Positions 1 through 8,943 of a stretch of DNA of 64,000 nt are shown piece after piece. A program made the translations under genes and the position numbers. The DNA comes from CAYHVK01 sp964360255 (lineage in GTDB: Bacteria > Bdellovibrionota > Bdellovibrionia > Bdellovibrionales > UBA1609). Where the stretch lies: positions 1 through 64,000 of the forward strand of contig CAYHVK010000003.1 of NCBI GenBank assembly GCA_964360255.1. The letters run 5' to 3'. Under the pieces are notes generated by a model, which saw nothing but the letters and a program-made list of their open reading frames with translations, did not search any database and was not told where the DNA came from. The first letter of the stretch is position 1, and each line of letters opens with the position of its first letter.

Positions 1-297
1 ATGAAAGTCGTCCGTGGTGCGAAAGAAAACATCTTCTTTAATATTAAGTTCGTGCCAAGCTTTTTGAAACACTTGAGCGAGTTCATCGCAGTGGTCTTGT
101 GGTGTTTTACCGCGGGCCTTTGCCGCTTGTTCTACTTTTTGTCCGTGTTCATCGACACCCGTGAGCATGTGAGTGGAGCGTCCAAAGAGTTTGTTGTAGC
201 GAGTGAGCACATCGGCTTCGACAGTGCTATACGCTGAGCCGAGGTGAGGCTTGTCGTTAACATAATAAAGTGGGGTCGTAATATAAAACGGCTTCAT
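1..297 (-). CDS. metG: Methionyl-tRNA synthetase, N-terminal part (cut by window edge)
   Basis: This cytoplasmic class I synthetase charges tRNA-Met with methionine for translation. Reading the minus strand from an ATG at 297 gives an open frame running off the window. It begins MKPFYITTPLYYVNDKPHLG, the classic MetRS start, with the ATP-binding HIGH-type motif present as HLGS. It continues with the GVDEHGQKVE stretch that follows in this family. The KMSKS loop and anticodon domain lie outside the window. Its start is 15 bases after the lpxD stop on the same strand, so the two are probably cotranscribed. The HLGS form is seen in the family variant with KPHLGSAY. Identification is secure; only about 99 residues are visible. 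Confidence 0.93.
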   Translation of the reverse strand, partial: MKPFYITTPLYYVNDKPHLGSAYSTVEADVLTRYNKLFGRSTHMLTGVDEHGQKVEQAAKARGKTPQDHCDELAQVFQKAWHELNIKEDVFFRTTDDFH

Positions 298-312
298 TTG
301 TTTTTAACCTTA

Positions 313-1377
313 TTAGTTTTTTTCTTCAGAGAAGCCCAAGTTCTTCATCATTTTAGCCACGTTTTTTCTGATGCGTGGTAAACTGGCGAGGCTGGCTTGA
401 ACTTTGAGAAATTCTTTAAATGGAATTGGCGGATAACCACCATAGACGCCGGGCTCAGTAATATCATTGGTCACTGCAGAGTGCGGAGCGATTGTGACCC
501 CAGAGCAGATATTGATTTTGCCATTCACTGAAGAGGCGCCACCAAAAATACAGTTATCGCCAATGGTTGCTGAGCCCGCAGAGCGGAACCCGGCGGTGAT
601 CAAACAATTTTTGCCGATGCGAACGTTGTGGCCAAAATGGCAGTGATTATCAATTTTAGTTCCGGCACCAATAACACTGGGCTCGTAAGTGCCGCGATCA
701 ATGGCACAAACGGCTCCTACATGAACATCATCTTCAATAATCAATTCGCCATAGTGAGGAATTTTATAGTGATTGCCTTTTGCATCATGAGCATAGCCGT
801 AACCATCAGAGCCGATGACGCTGTTTGATTTAAATTCGCAGCGATGACCGATGCGAACGTTGTGACCAATTGTTACATTCGGATTGATATGGCAATTTTC
901 GCCAATAGTTGTGAAGTGCTGAACTACGGAATTGGCGCCAATAACTGTACCCGCACCAATTGTGCAGCCTTCAGAAATTACGACGCCTGGGCCGAGAATA
1001 ACACCGGCACCGAGTTGGGCTGTCGGGTGAACAATGGCGGTTGAGTGAATGGCTTTTTCTTCAAAAGCTTTTGTTAAAAAACTTTTCGGAAAGAATTTTG
1101 AGTTCACTTGCGACATCGCAAAATAAACATCTTTTGAAGATAAAACTGTTTTGCTCGAACTTTTAATTTCAGATGCGAGCGCTGGCGTCGTAACAATTAT
1201 GTTTACAAGAGAATTTAAGATCGAAGGTAATATTTTTGCGTCAGAAACAAAAACGATAGATTGTGCTTTCGGCTCCAGTTGCGAACTTGGCGTTACGGCA
1301 GTTTGTTTTTTATCTCCTGACGCGTACGCGATAAGAGAGCTGAATTCATTTAAAATTTGTTCGGCTGAAATAGACAT
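313..1377 (-). CDS. lpxD: UDP-3-O-acylglucosamine N-acyltransferase (lipid A synthesis)
   Basis: LpxD adds the second, N-linked hydroxyacyl chain to UDP-3-O-acylglucosamine in the third step of lipid A synthesis, in the cytoplasm. The 354-residue protein has an N-terminal uridine-binding part (about 1-105) and then a long left-handed beta helix of hexapeptide repeats (about 112-320, units such as IGAGTV, IGENCH, IGHNVR). The family motif SDGYGYA is at 190-196, and His250 in FGHNVRIG matches the catalytic histidine of known LpxD. The C-terminal helix (LPRIRKNVAKMMKNL) is the usual acyl-carrier-protein contact region. Length is normal. It lies upstream of metG on the same strand, not in the common lpxD-fabZ-lpxA cluster. 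Confidence 0.95.
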   Translation of the reverse strand: MSISAEQILNEFSSLIAYASGDKKQTAVTPSSQLEPKAQSIVFVSDAKILPSILNSLVNIIVTTPALASEIKSSSKTVLSSKDVYFAMSQVNSKFFPKSFLTKAFEEKAIHSTAIVHPTAQLGAGVILGPGVVISEGCTIGAGTVIGANSVVQHFTTIGENCHINPNVTIGHNVRIGHRCEFKSNSVIGSDGYGYAHDAKGNHYKIPHYGELIIEDDVHVGAVCAIDRGTYEPSVIGAGTKIDNHCHFGHNVRIGKNCLITAGFRSAGSATIGDNCIFGGASSVNGKINICSGVTIAPHSAVTNDITEPGVYGGYPPIPFKEFLKVQASLASLPRIRKNVAKMMKNLGFSEEKN

Positions 1378-1475
1378 AATCTGTTCTTATGCCGAATTGC
1401 ACTGCGGGTCTAGCCATTTTGGTAAATTTGCAGTATCAAGTCGCCGATGAAATTAGATTTTATGGGGGATTCAAA

Positions 1476-1961
1476 ATGACAAAAAAAATTAAGCAAAAGA
1501 AGACCAAGACATCGGCAAAAGCAGTAAAAGGGCTATCGCCAAAAACAGCGCTTCTAGCTGCATCAAAAACTGCTCTTAAAGCCACTCAGGCTCAAAAAAC
1601 CTCTCAGCCAGGAAAAAATGTTAAGAAAACTGTAGCAGTAACGCCAAAAGAGACTCCAAAGACCGCAGTCGCGCCTATGACGGCGGCAACAGAAACGGCT
1701 GTAGTTAAGTCGGCAGTTTCAGGCCGCGAAGCTGCACGCTTAGCGTTAGCGCAGAAGGCCGCAACTTCAAAATGGGCTTCACTTTACAGCAAAGCGAATA
1801 AGATTCCTGTGAACCCTTATAATCTTAAAAAAGAGTATGAAATCGAAACTGCAATTGACCATAAAACCCTCGGATGGGGCTATATTCAGGATAAAAAGAA
1901 CGATCGCCTAGAAGTTCTTTTCGAGAATGGCATTAAGTATTTGATTTCAAATTACAAGTAA
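1476..1961 (+). CDS. Lys/Ala-rich basic protein with small C-terminal beta domain
   Basis: I do not recognise a named family. I place the start at the ATG at 1476 because TGGGGGAT lies just upstream; an in-frame ATG at 1389 would add 29 unlikely residues and run toward the lpxD promoter. The 161-residue product begins with about 90 residues rich in Lys, Ala, Thr and Pro (many KTA and KKT units). It ends with a roughly 45-residue compact segment containing LGWGYIQDKKNDRLEVLF and NGIKYLI, which resembles the small DUF3553-type beta domain (weak match by eye). A nucleic-acid-binding role is an inference from the charge. infA follows 18 bases downstream, so it may lead the infA-tex operon. Confidence 0.75.
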   Translation: MTKKIKQKKTKTSAKAVKGLSPKTALLAASKTALKATQAQKTSQPGKNVKKTVAVTPKETPKTAVAPMTAATETAVVKSAVSGREAARLALAQKAATSKWASLYSKANKIPVNPYNLKKEYEIETAIDHKTLGWGYIQDKKNDRLEVLFENGIKYLISNYK

Positions 1962-1979
1962 GGATAGATTAGCCCCCAT

Positions 1980-2198
1980 ATGGCAAAAGACGATCTAGCG
2001 CAATTTGATGGAAAAGTAGTAGATGCAGGAGCAGGGGGACTTTATAAAGTTCGCCTTGAGAACAATGTGGAGATTGCAGCAAAGCTCTGCGGCAAAATGC
2101 GCCAATTTAACATTCGTGTCGTAGTAGGAGATAGGGTCACCGTTGGTGTTTCGCCTTATGATCCCACTCACGGCCTTATCATGTATCGCCATAAATAA
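1980..2198 (+). CDS. infA: Translation initiation factor IF-1
   Basis: IF-1 binds the A site of the 30S subunit and helps IF-2 and IF-3 select the start codon. The 72-residue product is of normal length and is a single OB fold. It shows the family pattern: FDGKVVDAG near the start, LENNVEIAAKLCGKMR in the middle, then VVVGDRVTVGVSPYD and a closing GLIMYRHK. Sequence agreement with standard IF-1 is partial, so this could be a divergent or second copy. It sits between a basic protein gene and tex (8 bases before the tex start), both tied to translation or RNA, which supports the call. Confidence 0.88.
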   Translation: MAKDDLAQFDGKVVDAGAGGLYKVRLENNVEIAAKLCGKMRQFNIRVVVGDRVTVGVSPYDPTHGLIMYRHK

Positions 2199-2206
2199 TT
2201 CTTTAT

Positions 2207-4816
2207 ATGTCACTAACTCTAGACTCTGGTTTTTTAAAGTATTCACAGAAAAAATTGGCCGGTATTCCGCAAAAGTCTATGACTGCGGTTTTGGAGATGA
2301 CTGCTGAAGGAGCCACTGTTCCTTTCATCGCTCGCTACCGAAAAGAAAAAACCGGTAACCTCGACGAAGTTCAAATTCGTGATGTGATCGAAGCTCACGA
2401 AACTTGGGGCGAGTTAGTTAAGCGCAAAGCCTTTGTGATCGATGAGATCGCAAAACAAGGTAGTCTTACTGACGATTTAAAAAAGCAAATTGAGACTTCT
2501 AATGAGCTCGCAGAAATTGAAGAGCTTTATCGTCCGTTCAAGAAGAAAAAGAAAACAAAAGCCAAGCTCGCTCAAGAGGCGGGAATTGGCCCTTTTGCAG
2601 ATTGGATTTGGAATCTAGGCCATGGCTTAGAAAAAGAAGCGACTTCGCTTGAAGTGAAGGCCAAAGATTTCATCAATGCTGAAAAACAATTCGCCACTTA
2701 CGAAGAAGTTCTTCGTGGGGCCCAGCATATTATCGTTGAGAAACTAGCGAACAACCCTGAGCTACGTTCTTTCGTTCGTGAGGATTATTTCTCTCATGGC
2801 ACTATTGTTTCTGAGAAAACTAAAGAGTTTAAGCCGAACTCAAAATTCTCAATGTATGCAGAATTCACTGAGCCGGTGAAATCGATTCAGAATAAGAAAT
2901 CTTCTCACCGCTACTTAGCGATTCGTCGTGGTTGGACTGAGGGAGAGCTTAAGGTTTCAATTCGTGGCAATGATGAAGAGCTCTTAAGAAAGTTTGAACA
3001 GGCCGTAGTGCCTGTAGCTGGCAATCAGGCGACAGATTTCTTAAAACAGTCTGCGAAGGCTGCTTTTGAAGTCCACGTTGTACCTTCTGTGACGAACGAA
3101 ATTCACACTTTGATTAAAGATCTCGCTGATAAACACGCCATTGAAGTGTTTGCTGAGAATGTTCGCCAAGTTTTAATGGGCAGTCCATTTGGCTCAAAAG
3201 TGGTTCTTGGTATTGATCCGGGCTTGAAGACAGGTTGCAAAGTTGCGCTTGTGGACAACAGCGGTCGATTTATCTCTGATACGGTTATGCAGATCTTGGG
3301 CGAAGATGCTCCTGCAAAAGCGAAAATGTTATTTGAAGCGACTCTTAAGCAGATCAAAATCCAAGCTATTGCTGTGGGTAACGGAACGGCTGGTCGTGAG
3401 ACTGAGTCTTTCGTGCGTAAAGTTCTAAAAGAAATCGGCCATGAAGAAGTGCCGGTGGTTTTAGTCAATGAATCGGGAGCCAGCGTTTACTCGGCTTCTG
3501 ATGTGGCTCGTGAAGAATTTCCTAATTTAGATATTACTGTTCGTGGTGCGATTTCGATCGCTCGTCGTTTACAAGATCCACTTTCTGAACTTGTTAAGTT
3601 AGATCCGAAGAGCATTGGTGTAGGTCAGTACCAGCACGATGTAAATCAAGGACACTTGAAAAAGTCTCTTCACGCCGTTGTAGAGTCTTGCGTGAACCAA
3701 GTGGGTGTTGACGTCAACACGGCTTCTGTTTCTCTTTTGCAATACGTAGCTGGTATTGGACCGGGTATTGCGAAGAACATCGTTGAGCACCGTACGCAAA
3801 AGGGTCTTTTCACTGAGCGTAGTGAGCTCAATAATGTTTCTCATTTTTCTACTAAAGTTTTTGAACAAGCTGCAGGTTTTTTACGTGTCGCTGGTGGTAA
3901 GTTTGCTCTTGATGCTACCGGAATTCACCCAGAACGTTATTCGGCAGTTCGTGATATGGTCACTGAGGCTGGTCTTACTCTTAGTAAAGTTATTGGCGGC
4001 GATGTCACTAAATTACAAGAGAACCGCGCGAAGTGGGTTGAGCTTCTTGGCGAGTTTACCTACCAAGATATTCTCAATGAACTCGCGAAGCCGAGCCGCG
4101 ACCCGCGCGACCCGTTTAAAATCTTTCAATTCCGTGAAGATATTCATACCATCAAAGATCTTAAAGAAGGTCTTATTTGCCCAGGTATCGTAACGAATGT
4201 AACGAACTTCGGTGCTTTTGTTGATATTGGTGTTCACCAAGATGGTCTCGTTCATATTTCTCATATTTCTCACGATTTCGTATCTGATCCGCGTACAGTG
4301 GTTTCGCCAGGTGCACAGGTTCAAGTTAAAGTTATTGGTGTTGATTTAGAAAAAAATCAAATTGCTCTTACTATGCTTCTTGAAGAACGTCCGGCTCGTG
4401 CTGAGCGTCCTCAGCGCGAAGCGCGTGAGGGTGGTAGTGATCGTGGTCGCGACAATCGTGGTGGAAATCGTCCGCAAGGTGATCGTCAGCAAGGCGGCGG
4501 TTCGCGTGATGGACAACGTCCGGGCGCAGCGGCTCGTGATGGCGGGTCTCGTGAAGGTGGCGGCCAAGGTCGTCCACAACAACGTGATAACAAAGCTCGT
4601 CCGCAAGAACGCACTCGTCCGGGAATGATGAATTCTCGCCGTGATGAAGGCCCTCGTGGTGGTGGAGATCGAAATGATCGCGGTGGTCGTGATGACCGTG
4701 GCCGCGACAATCGTGACAATCGCGGTGGTGGCGGAAATCGTCCGCAGCAAGATCGTCGTCCGCAAGGATCGCCGTTCAACAATCCGTTTGCGGCGCTCAC
4801 TCAGCTTAAGAAATAA
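2207..4816 (+). CDS. tex: Tex-family S1 RNA-binding transcription accessory protein with long RGG-rich tail
   Basis: Tex is a cytoplasmic nucleic-acid-binding protein linked to transcription and toxin expression in other bacteria. The 869 residues show the full order: N-terminal helical domain (about 1-325), YqgF/RNase H-like domain starting at VVLGIDPGLKTGCK (about 328), helix-hairpin-helix region with YVAGIGPGIAKNIVEHR (about 510), and an S1 domain (about 655-722) with FGAFVDIGVHQDGLVHIS. The last 130 or so residues are a disordered tail of RGG, RDN and QQG units ending in NPFAALTQLKK. The tail makes it longer than the usual 720-780 residues. It starts 8 bases after infA, so translation is probably linked. 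Confidence 0.95.
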   Translation: MSLTLDSGFLKYSQKKLAGIPQKSMTAVLEMTAEGATVPFIARYRKEKTGNLDEVQIRDVIEAHETWGELVKRKAFVIDEIAKQGSLTDDLKKQIETSNELAEIEELYRPFKKKKKTKAKLAQEAGIGPFADWIWNLGHGLEKEATSLEVKAKDFINAEKQFATYEEVLRGAQHIIVEKLANNPELRSFVREDYFSHGTIVSEKTKEFKPNSKFSMYAEFTEPVKSIQNKKSSHRYLAIRRGWTEGELKVSIRGNDEELLRKFEQAVVPVAGNQATDFLKQSAKAAFEVHVVPSVTNEIHTLIKDLADKHAIEVFAENVRQVLMGSPFGSKVVLGIDPGLKTGCKVALVDNSGRFISDTVMQILGEDAPAKAKMLFEATLKQIKIQAIAVGNGTAGRETESFVRKVLKEIGHEEVPVVLVNESGASVYSASDVAREEFPNLDITVRGAISIARRLQDPLSELVKLDPKSIGVGQYQHDVNQGHLKKSLHAVVESCVNQVGVDVNTASVSLLQYVAGIGPGIAKNIVEHRTQKGLFTERSELNNVSHFSTKVFEQAAGFLRVAGGKFALDATGIHPERYSAVRDMVTEAGLTLSKVIGGDVTKLQENRAKWVELLGEFTYQDILNELAKPSRDPRDPFKIFQFREDIHTIKDLKEGLICPGIVTNVTNFGAFVDIGVHQDGLVHISHISHDFVSDPRTVVSPGAQVQVKVIGVDLEKNQIALTMLLEERPARAERPQREAREGGSDRGRDNRGGNRPQGDRQQGGGSRDGQRPGAAARDGGSREGGGQGRPQQRDNKARPQERTRPGMMNSRRDEGPRGGGDRNDRGGRDDRGRDNRDNRGGGGNRPQQDRRPQGSPFNNPFAALTQLKK

Positions 4817-4848
4817 AAATTGAATAATTAAATTCTTAAATAACTCGA

Positions 4849-4871
4849 TGCGACTCCACCATGGAGTCGCA
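4849..4871. terminator. Hairpin between convergent tex and HAD gene
   Basis: Ten-base perfect arms (TGCGACTCCA and TGGAGTCGCA) flank a 3-base loop in the 152-base gap where tex and the minus-strand HAD gene converge. There is no T run directly on the plus side. On the minus side A/T-rich sequence follows a little later. A bidirectional terminator is likely but not certain. Confidence 0.5.
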
Positions 4872-4968
4872 GTGCTTCACGCAAGATTTGTGCCGTCGAC
4901 GGACCGGACGGACATGTGGATGTCTAAGTGTAGAGCTACTGAAGTGTTACTTACGAAGAGTTAAATGC

Positions 4969-5790
4969 TTATTTTTTAAGTGCTAAGATCTGATTCGCAA
5001 TTTCAACAAAACCTTGTCCGCCTGGTTTTTCTGCAATGTAAGCGGGTTTATATTTCAGCTGATTCACAAACTTCTCAATATTCTTCACCGCAAATGAATT
5101 TTTGAAAAACTCAAACATTGGCTCGTCATTTGGCGAATCACCAGAGAAGCAAATTTCATCTTGGGCTTTTGAAATATCGATCATAAATTCGCGGCGCAAA
5201 AACTCTCGGCACATTGAAAGTTTATCGTAGTCACCGAACCAACCATTCACGTGAATAGAGCTGACCTTGGCAACGGCTCCGTGCTTTTTAAATATATCTA
5301 CGATCTTATTTACATCTGTTTGTGGGAGTGGGTCGACATCTTCGCAGAAATCAATAGCGAGATCCATAAGGCGACAGAATTGATCACTGGCCACCGCACA
5401 GCCCGGAACCGCTTTCAAAACTTCTTCGCGGATTTGATCTAAGCGTTTGCGATTTTGAGCTTGAGTGGCTTCATCGAAAACAAAATATCGTCTCATTTCT
5501 CGGTTGTGATAGCGAAAATAAAAGCCACCATTCTCACCAATGACACCAGCCACTGGCCATTGTCTTGCGATAAGTTCACACCATCCAGCGGGCCGACCTG
5601 TGACTGGGATTACAAAAATCTGACTTTCGTGCAGGCGCCACAAAGCTTCGTAGGCGGGTGCTTCAAGCCGACCTTCGTCAGTGAGCGTGTCGTCAATATC
5701 GGTAAAAACAAAGCGGACCCTAGAGTTGGTGAATTTTGAAATCGTCTGCATGAATTTTATTATCATGCTTTTTTCGAGCAAAAACATCAT
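4969..5790 (-). CDS. HAD-IIB (Cof/mannosylphosphoglycerate phosphatase-like) hydrolase
   Basis: This is a cytoplasmic phosphatase of the haloacid dehalogenase superfamily; the substrate cannot be told from sequence. Motif I is DIDDTLT (about residues 31-37), motif II is VTGRP, a Lys-containing KLSMC fits motif III, and motif IV is GDSPNDEPMF near the C-terminus. The spacing and the large cap between motifs II and III fit the IIB subgroup, which includes sugar-phosphate and mannosyl-3-phosphoglycerate phosphatases. The start is uncertain: Met codons occur at residues 1, 2, 9 and 14, none with a clear ribosome site, and the domain begins about residue 24, so the ATG at 5751 is as plausible as that at 5790. 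It stands alone, convergent with tex. Confidence 0.85.
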   Translation of the reverse strand: MMFLLEKSMIIKFMQTISKFTNSRVRFVFTDIDDTLTDEGRLEAPAYEALWRLHESQIFVIPVTGRPAGWCELIARQWPVAGVIGENGGFYFRYHNREMRRYFVFDEATQAQNRKRLDQIREEVLKAVPGCAVASDQFCRLMDLAIDFCEDVDPLPQTDVNKIVDIFKKHGAVAKVSSIHVNGWFGDYDKLSMCREFLRREFMIDISKAQDEICFSGDSPNDEPMFEFFKNSFAVKNIEKFVNQLKYKPAYIAEKPGGQGFVEIANQILALKK

Positions 5791-5942
5791 CGATTGGTCG
5801 GTAAGTACATGCGTTGGGGCGCTGAGTTAGGTCGCGCCCAGTTGCTCAATACTTGGGCATAAGTCGGTACTAAGTGAGTGAGTGCGAACCCGCTAAAATA
5901 AAACGCATAGATAAATTCCGAATAAACTGGCATATATTTTAG

Positions 5943-8840
5943 ATGTCCAAAGAACTCCCAGGTAAAAAACTCGTCATCGTTGAGTCCCCAACAAAGGCTA
6001 AAACGATTCGTAAATTCTTAGGCCGCGATTATATAGTGGAGTCTTGCATGGGCCACGTACGTGACCTTCCGCAAACTTCAAAAGATATTCCTGAAAAGTT
6101 TAAGAAAGAAAAATGGGCTCAGCTTGGCGTTAACGTCGATGATGGTTTTCAGCCTATTTACTTGGTGCCGAAAAATAAGACCAAAGTGGTCACTCAGTTA
6201 AAAGACAAATTAGCCGAAGCCGATGTGCTCATTCTCGCAACCGATGAAGACCGTGAAGGGGAATCGATCAGCTGGCACTTAGTAAGCTTACTCAAGCCTA
6301 AAGTTCCTGTTAAGCGAATGGTATTTCACGAGATCACGAAAGAAGCTATTGAAGAAGCTCTGACTGAGTTTCGTGATATCGATATGAATCTTGTACGGGC
6401 TCAAGAAGCACGTCGTATTCTTGATCGTTTAGTGGGTTATACAATTTCTCCGGTTCTTTGGAAGAAAGTCGCTTATGGTTTATCTGCAGGACGTGTTCAG
6501 TCTGTGGCTGTGCGTTTGGTGGCAGAGCGTGAGATGGAGCGTTTGAAATTTAAAAAAGCAGAGTATTGGGATGTTTCAGGTCAGAATGAAAAAGAGAAAG
6601 TTCCTTTTCAAACTCGTTTGATCAATTACCAAGGTAAGAAAATTGCGACTGGTAAAGACTTTGATGCCCAGACGGGCCAGCTTTTAAAAGATAAAGCGAA
6701 AGATATTTTAGCGCTTAATGAAGATGCAGCTAAAAAGATTCTGAATAGCATTCAAGGCCAAGATTTTACTGTTTCTGAAGTTGAAGAGAAGCCTGTTTCT
6801 CGTAAGCCGGCTCCGCCATTTATTACTTCTACACTTCAGCAGGAAGCCAACCGTAAATTAGGTTGGACATCTCGTGAGGCCATGCAGGTTGCGCAGAAAT
6901 TGTACGAGAACGGTTTGATCACTTATATGCGTACAGATTCTACAAACTTATCTGAGCAGGCCATCAATGCCGCTCGTAAAGAGATTCAAAGTTTGTATGG
7001 CAAAGATTATTTGCCAGAGCAGCCACGCAGTTACGCCGGCAAAAAAGTAAAAGGTGCCCAAGAGGCCCATGAAGCGATTCGCCCAGCGGGTACAACTTTC
7101 GTTCATCCTGATGAAATGAAGGGCACTACTGCTGAAGTGAAACTTTATGAACTTATTTGGAAGCGTACAATGGCTTCACAAATGGTGAACTCTGAACATA
7201 AACAATTGAGCGCCCGTTTCACAGTCGGCGATGCCACTTTCGCAGCTTCAGGTATGACTGTTGAATTTCCGGGTTTCTTAAAAGCTTATGTTGAGGGCAG
7301 CGATGATCCGGATGCTACACTAGAAGAAAAAGATATTAAGCTTCCGAAGCTCACTAAAGGTGAGAAAATTAAAGTTATTAAGCTGACCTCTGAGTCTCAT
7401 GAGACAAAACCACCGGCGCGCTTCACTGAAGCCAGCTTGGTTCAGACTCTCGAGAAAATGGGCATTGGTCGTCCATCAACTTACGCTTCAATTATGGGTA
7501 CGATTCAAGATCGTGGTTATGTTCGCAAGGGCGGTAACGCTTTAATGCCGACATTCACAGCGATGGTTGTGACTCAGCTTCTCAGTCAGTATTTCGCTAA
7601 GTACGTCGATTACGAATTCACTTCGGGAATGGAAAACACTCTCGATGAAATTGCTAGCGGCGAGATGGAGCAGCTCAAGTATTTAGGTGAAGTTTATTCT
7701 GGCGATGAAGGTTTGAAGAAACATGCTGAGAAACAAGATAAGAATATTGACCCGGAAATGTCTCGTGAAATTGCTTTACCAGGACTTTCAGAGTTTTCAT
7801 TCAGAGTGGGTCGTTACGGAGCGTATGTTTGCCGTAAAGATCCAAAAACTGGGGCTGATCAGTGCGCTTCGATTCCAGATGCACAATCGCCTGGCGATAT
7901 GACGGCAGAAGCCGCCAATCAGATTATTGATCAGAAATTAAATGGTGCAGACGCCATCGGAAAAGATCCTGTGACAGGTTTAGCCGTTTACGCTTTATCG
8001 GGACGTTATGGTCCTTATGTTCAGCTCGGTGAGAGCGAAGGCGAAGATGCAAAACCAAAACGTATGGCGATTCCGGCGGGAATGTCTCCGGAGACGATTG
8101 ATCTTGATAGAGCTCTTTGGCTTTTATCAATGCCGCGCACTTTAGGTCAGCATCCAACTTTAGGCAAAGATATCAAAATGGGTATTGGCCGCTTTGGTCC
8201 GTACGTAGTTTGCGATGGTGATTTCAGATCTATTCCGAAAACAGAAAATCTTTTCGAAATGGATTTCAAAAAAGCTTTTGAATTAATGAGCCAACCTAAA
8301 AAAGGTCGCGGACGTGCAGCGCCGATTAAAGAACTCGGTCAGCATCCACAGCTGAAAGAAGAGATTCAGATTTTATCTGGAAAATATGGCCCGTACATTA
8401 AGTGCGGAAAGGTAAATGCTTCGATTCCGCAGGATAAAAAGCCCGAAGACATTACGCTCGCTGAAGCGCTGGCATTTATTGAAGCGAAGATGAGTAGTTC
8501 GCCAGCGGCTCCTGAAAAGAAAACGGCGGCGAAGAAAACGGCATCTAAAGTAGCACCTAAAGCGGCGGTGAAAGCTTCAGTGAAAGTGGCTCAAGCCGGT
8601 TCAAAATCATCTGGCAAAGCACCGACTAAGCCGAGTGGTTTAGCTGTGAAAGCTCCACCAGCAAAAGCTTCTACGACTAAGACTTCGGTTAAAACGGTAA
8701 CTCGAACTGCTGGTCAAACCGTCGCAAAGCCAGCTGGAAAAGCCCCTTCAAGCGTAGCTGTTTCATCTAAGAAGCCGGCCCTCAAAGGTGGTTCTGCGTC
8801 TGCTCAGCCGGCAACAAAGCCGATGACTCGCTCTAAATAA
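5943..8840 (+). CDS. topA: DNA topoisomerase I (type IA) with Lys/Ala-rich tail
   Basis: TopA relaxes negative supercoils by single-strand passage. The 965-residue protein starts with a Toprim domain (LVIVESPTKAKTIRKFLG, then LATDEDREGESISWHL). The active-site Tyr lies in GLITYMRTDSTNLS (about residue 325). After the core, instead of clear CxxC zinc fingers, there are four C-terminal repeat units of the type GRYGAYV, GRYGPYV, GRFGPYV and GKYGPYI (about 615-830). The last 110 residues or so are Lys/Ala/Pro/Ser-rich and histone H1-like, probably disordered and DNA-binding. The start is the first ATG, after an A/T-rich promoter-like stretch. Identification is secure. Confidence 0.96.
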   Translation: MSKELPGKKLVIVESPTKAKTIRKFLGRDYIVESCMGHVRDLPQTSKDIPEKFKKEKWAQLGVNVDDGFQPIYLVPKNKTKVVTQLKDKLAEADVLILATDEDREGESISWHLVSLLKPKVPVKRMVFHEITKEAIEEALTEFRDIDMNLVRAQEARRILDRLVGYTISPVLWKKVAYGLSAGRVQSVAVRLVAEREMERLKFKKAEYWDVSGQNEKEKVPFQTRLINYQGKKIATGKDFDAQTGQLLKDKAKDILALNEDAAKKILNSIQGQDFTVSEVEEKPVSRKPAPPFITSTLQQEANRKLGWTSREAMQVAQKLYENGLITYMRTDSTNLSEQAINAARKEIQSLYGKDYLPEQPRSYAGKKVKGAQEAHEAIRPAGTTFVHPDEMKGTTAEVKLYELIWKRTMASQMVNSEHKQLSARFTVGDATFAASGMTVEFPGFLKAYVEGSDDPDATLEEKDIKLPKLTKGEKIKVIKLTSESHETKPPARFTEASLVQTLEKMGIGRPSTYASIMGTIQDRGYVRKGGNALMPTFTAMVVTQLLSQYFAKYVDYEFTSGMENTLDEIASGEMEQLKYLGEVYSGDEGLKKHAEKQDKNIDPEMSREIALPGLSEFSFRVGRYGAYVCRKDPKTGADQCASIPDAQSPGDMTAEAANQIIDQKLNGADAIGKDPVTGLAVYALSGRYGPYVQLGESEGEDAKPKRMAIPAGMSPETIDLDRALWLLSMPRTLGQHPTLGKDIKMGIGRFGPYVVCDGDFRSIPKTENLFEMDFKKAFELMSQPKKGRGRAAPIKELGQHPQLKEEIQILSGKYGPYIKCGKVNASIPQDKKPEDITLAEALAFIEAKMSSSPAAPEKKTAAKKTASKVAPKAAVKASVKVAQAGSKSSGKAPTKPSGLAVKAPPAKASTTKTSVKTVTRTAGQTVAKPAGKAPSSVAVSSKKPALKGGSASAQPATKPMTRSK

Positions 8841-8943
8841 CCCTAAAAATGACTCTCAGGTCGTTCTTATACGATCTGATGCGTACCCCTATTGAAATTC
8901 GAAGGGTTTTACTTTAGGATGCGCCTTGTTATAAGGGCTTAAA

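Noticed and set aside
4346..4765. Several long frames across the Tex tail and in the glycine-rich TPM tail (44028-44357)
   Set aside because: They arise from repeated Arg/Gly codons in other frames of tex and of the TPM gene, and have low-complexity composition.
5817..5839. GGGCGC/GCGCCC inverted repeat in the gap before topA
   Set aside because: The stem is 6 bases with an 11-base loop and no T run. It may be chance in GC-rich bases.
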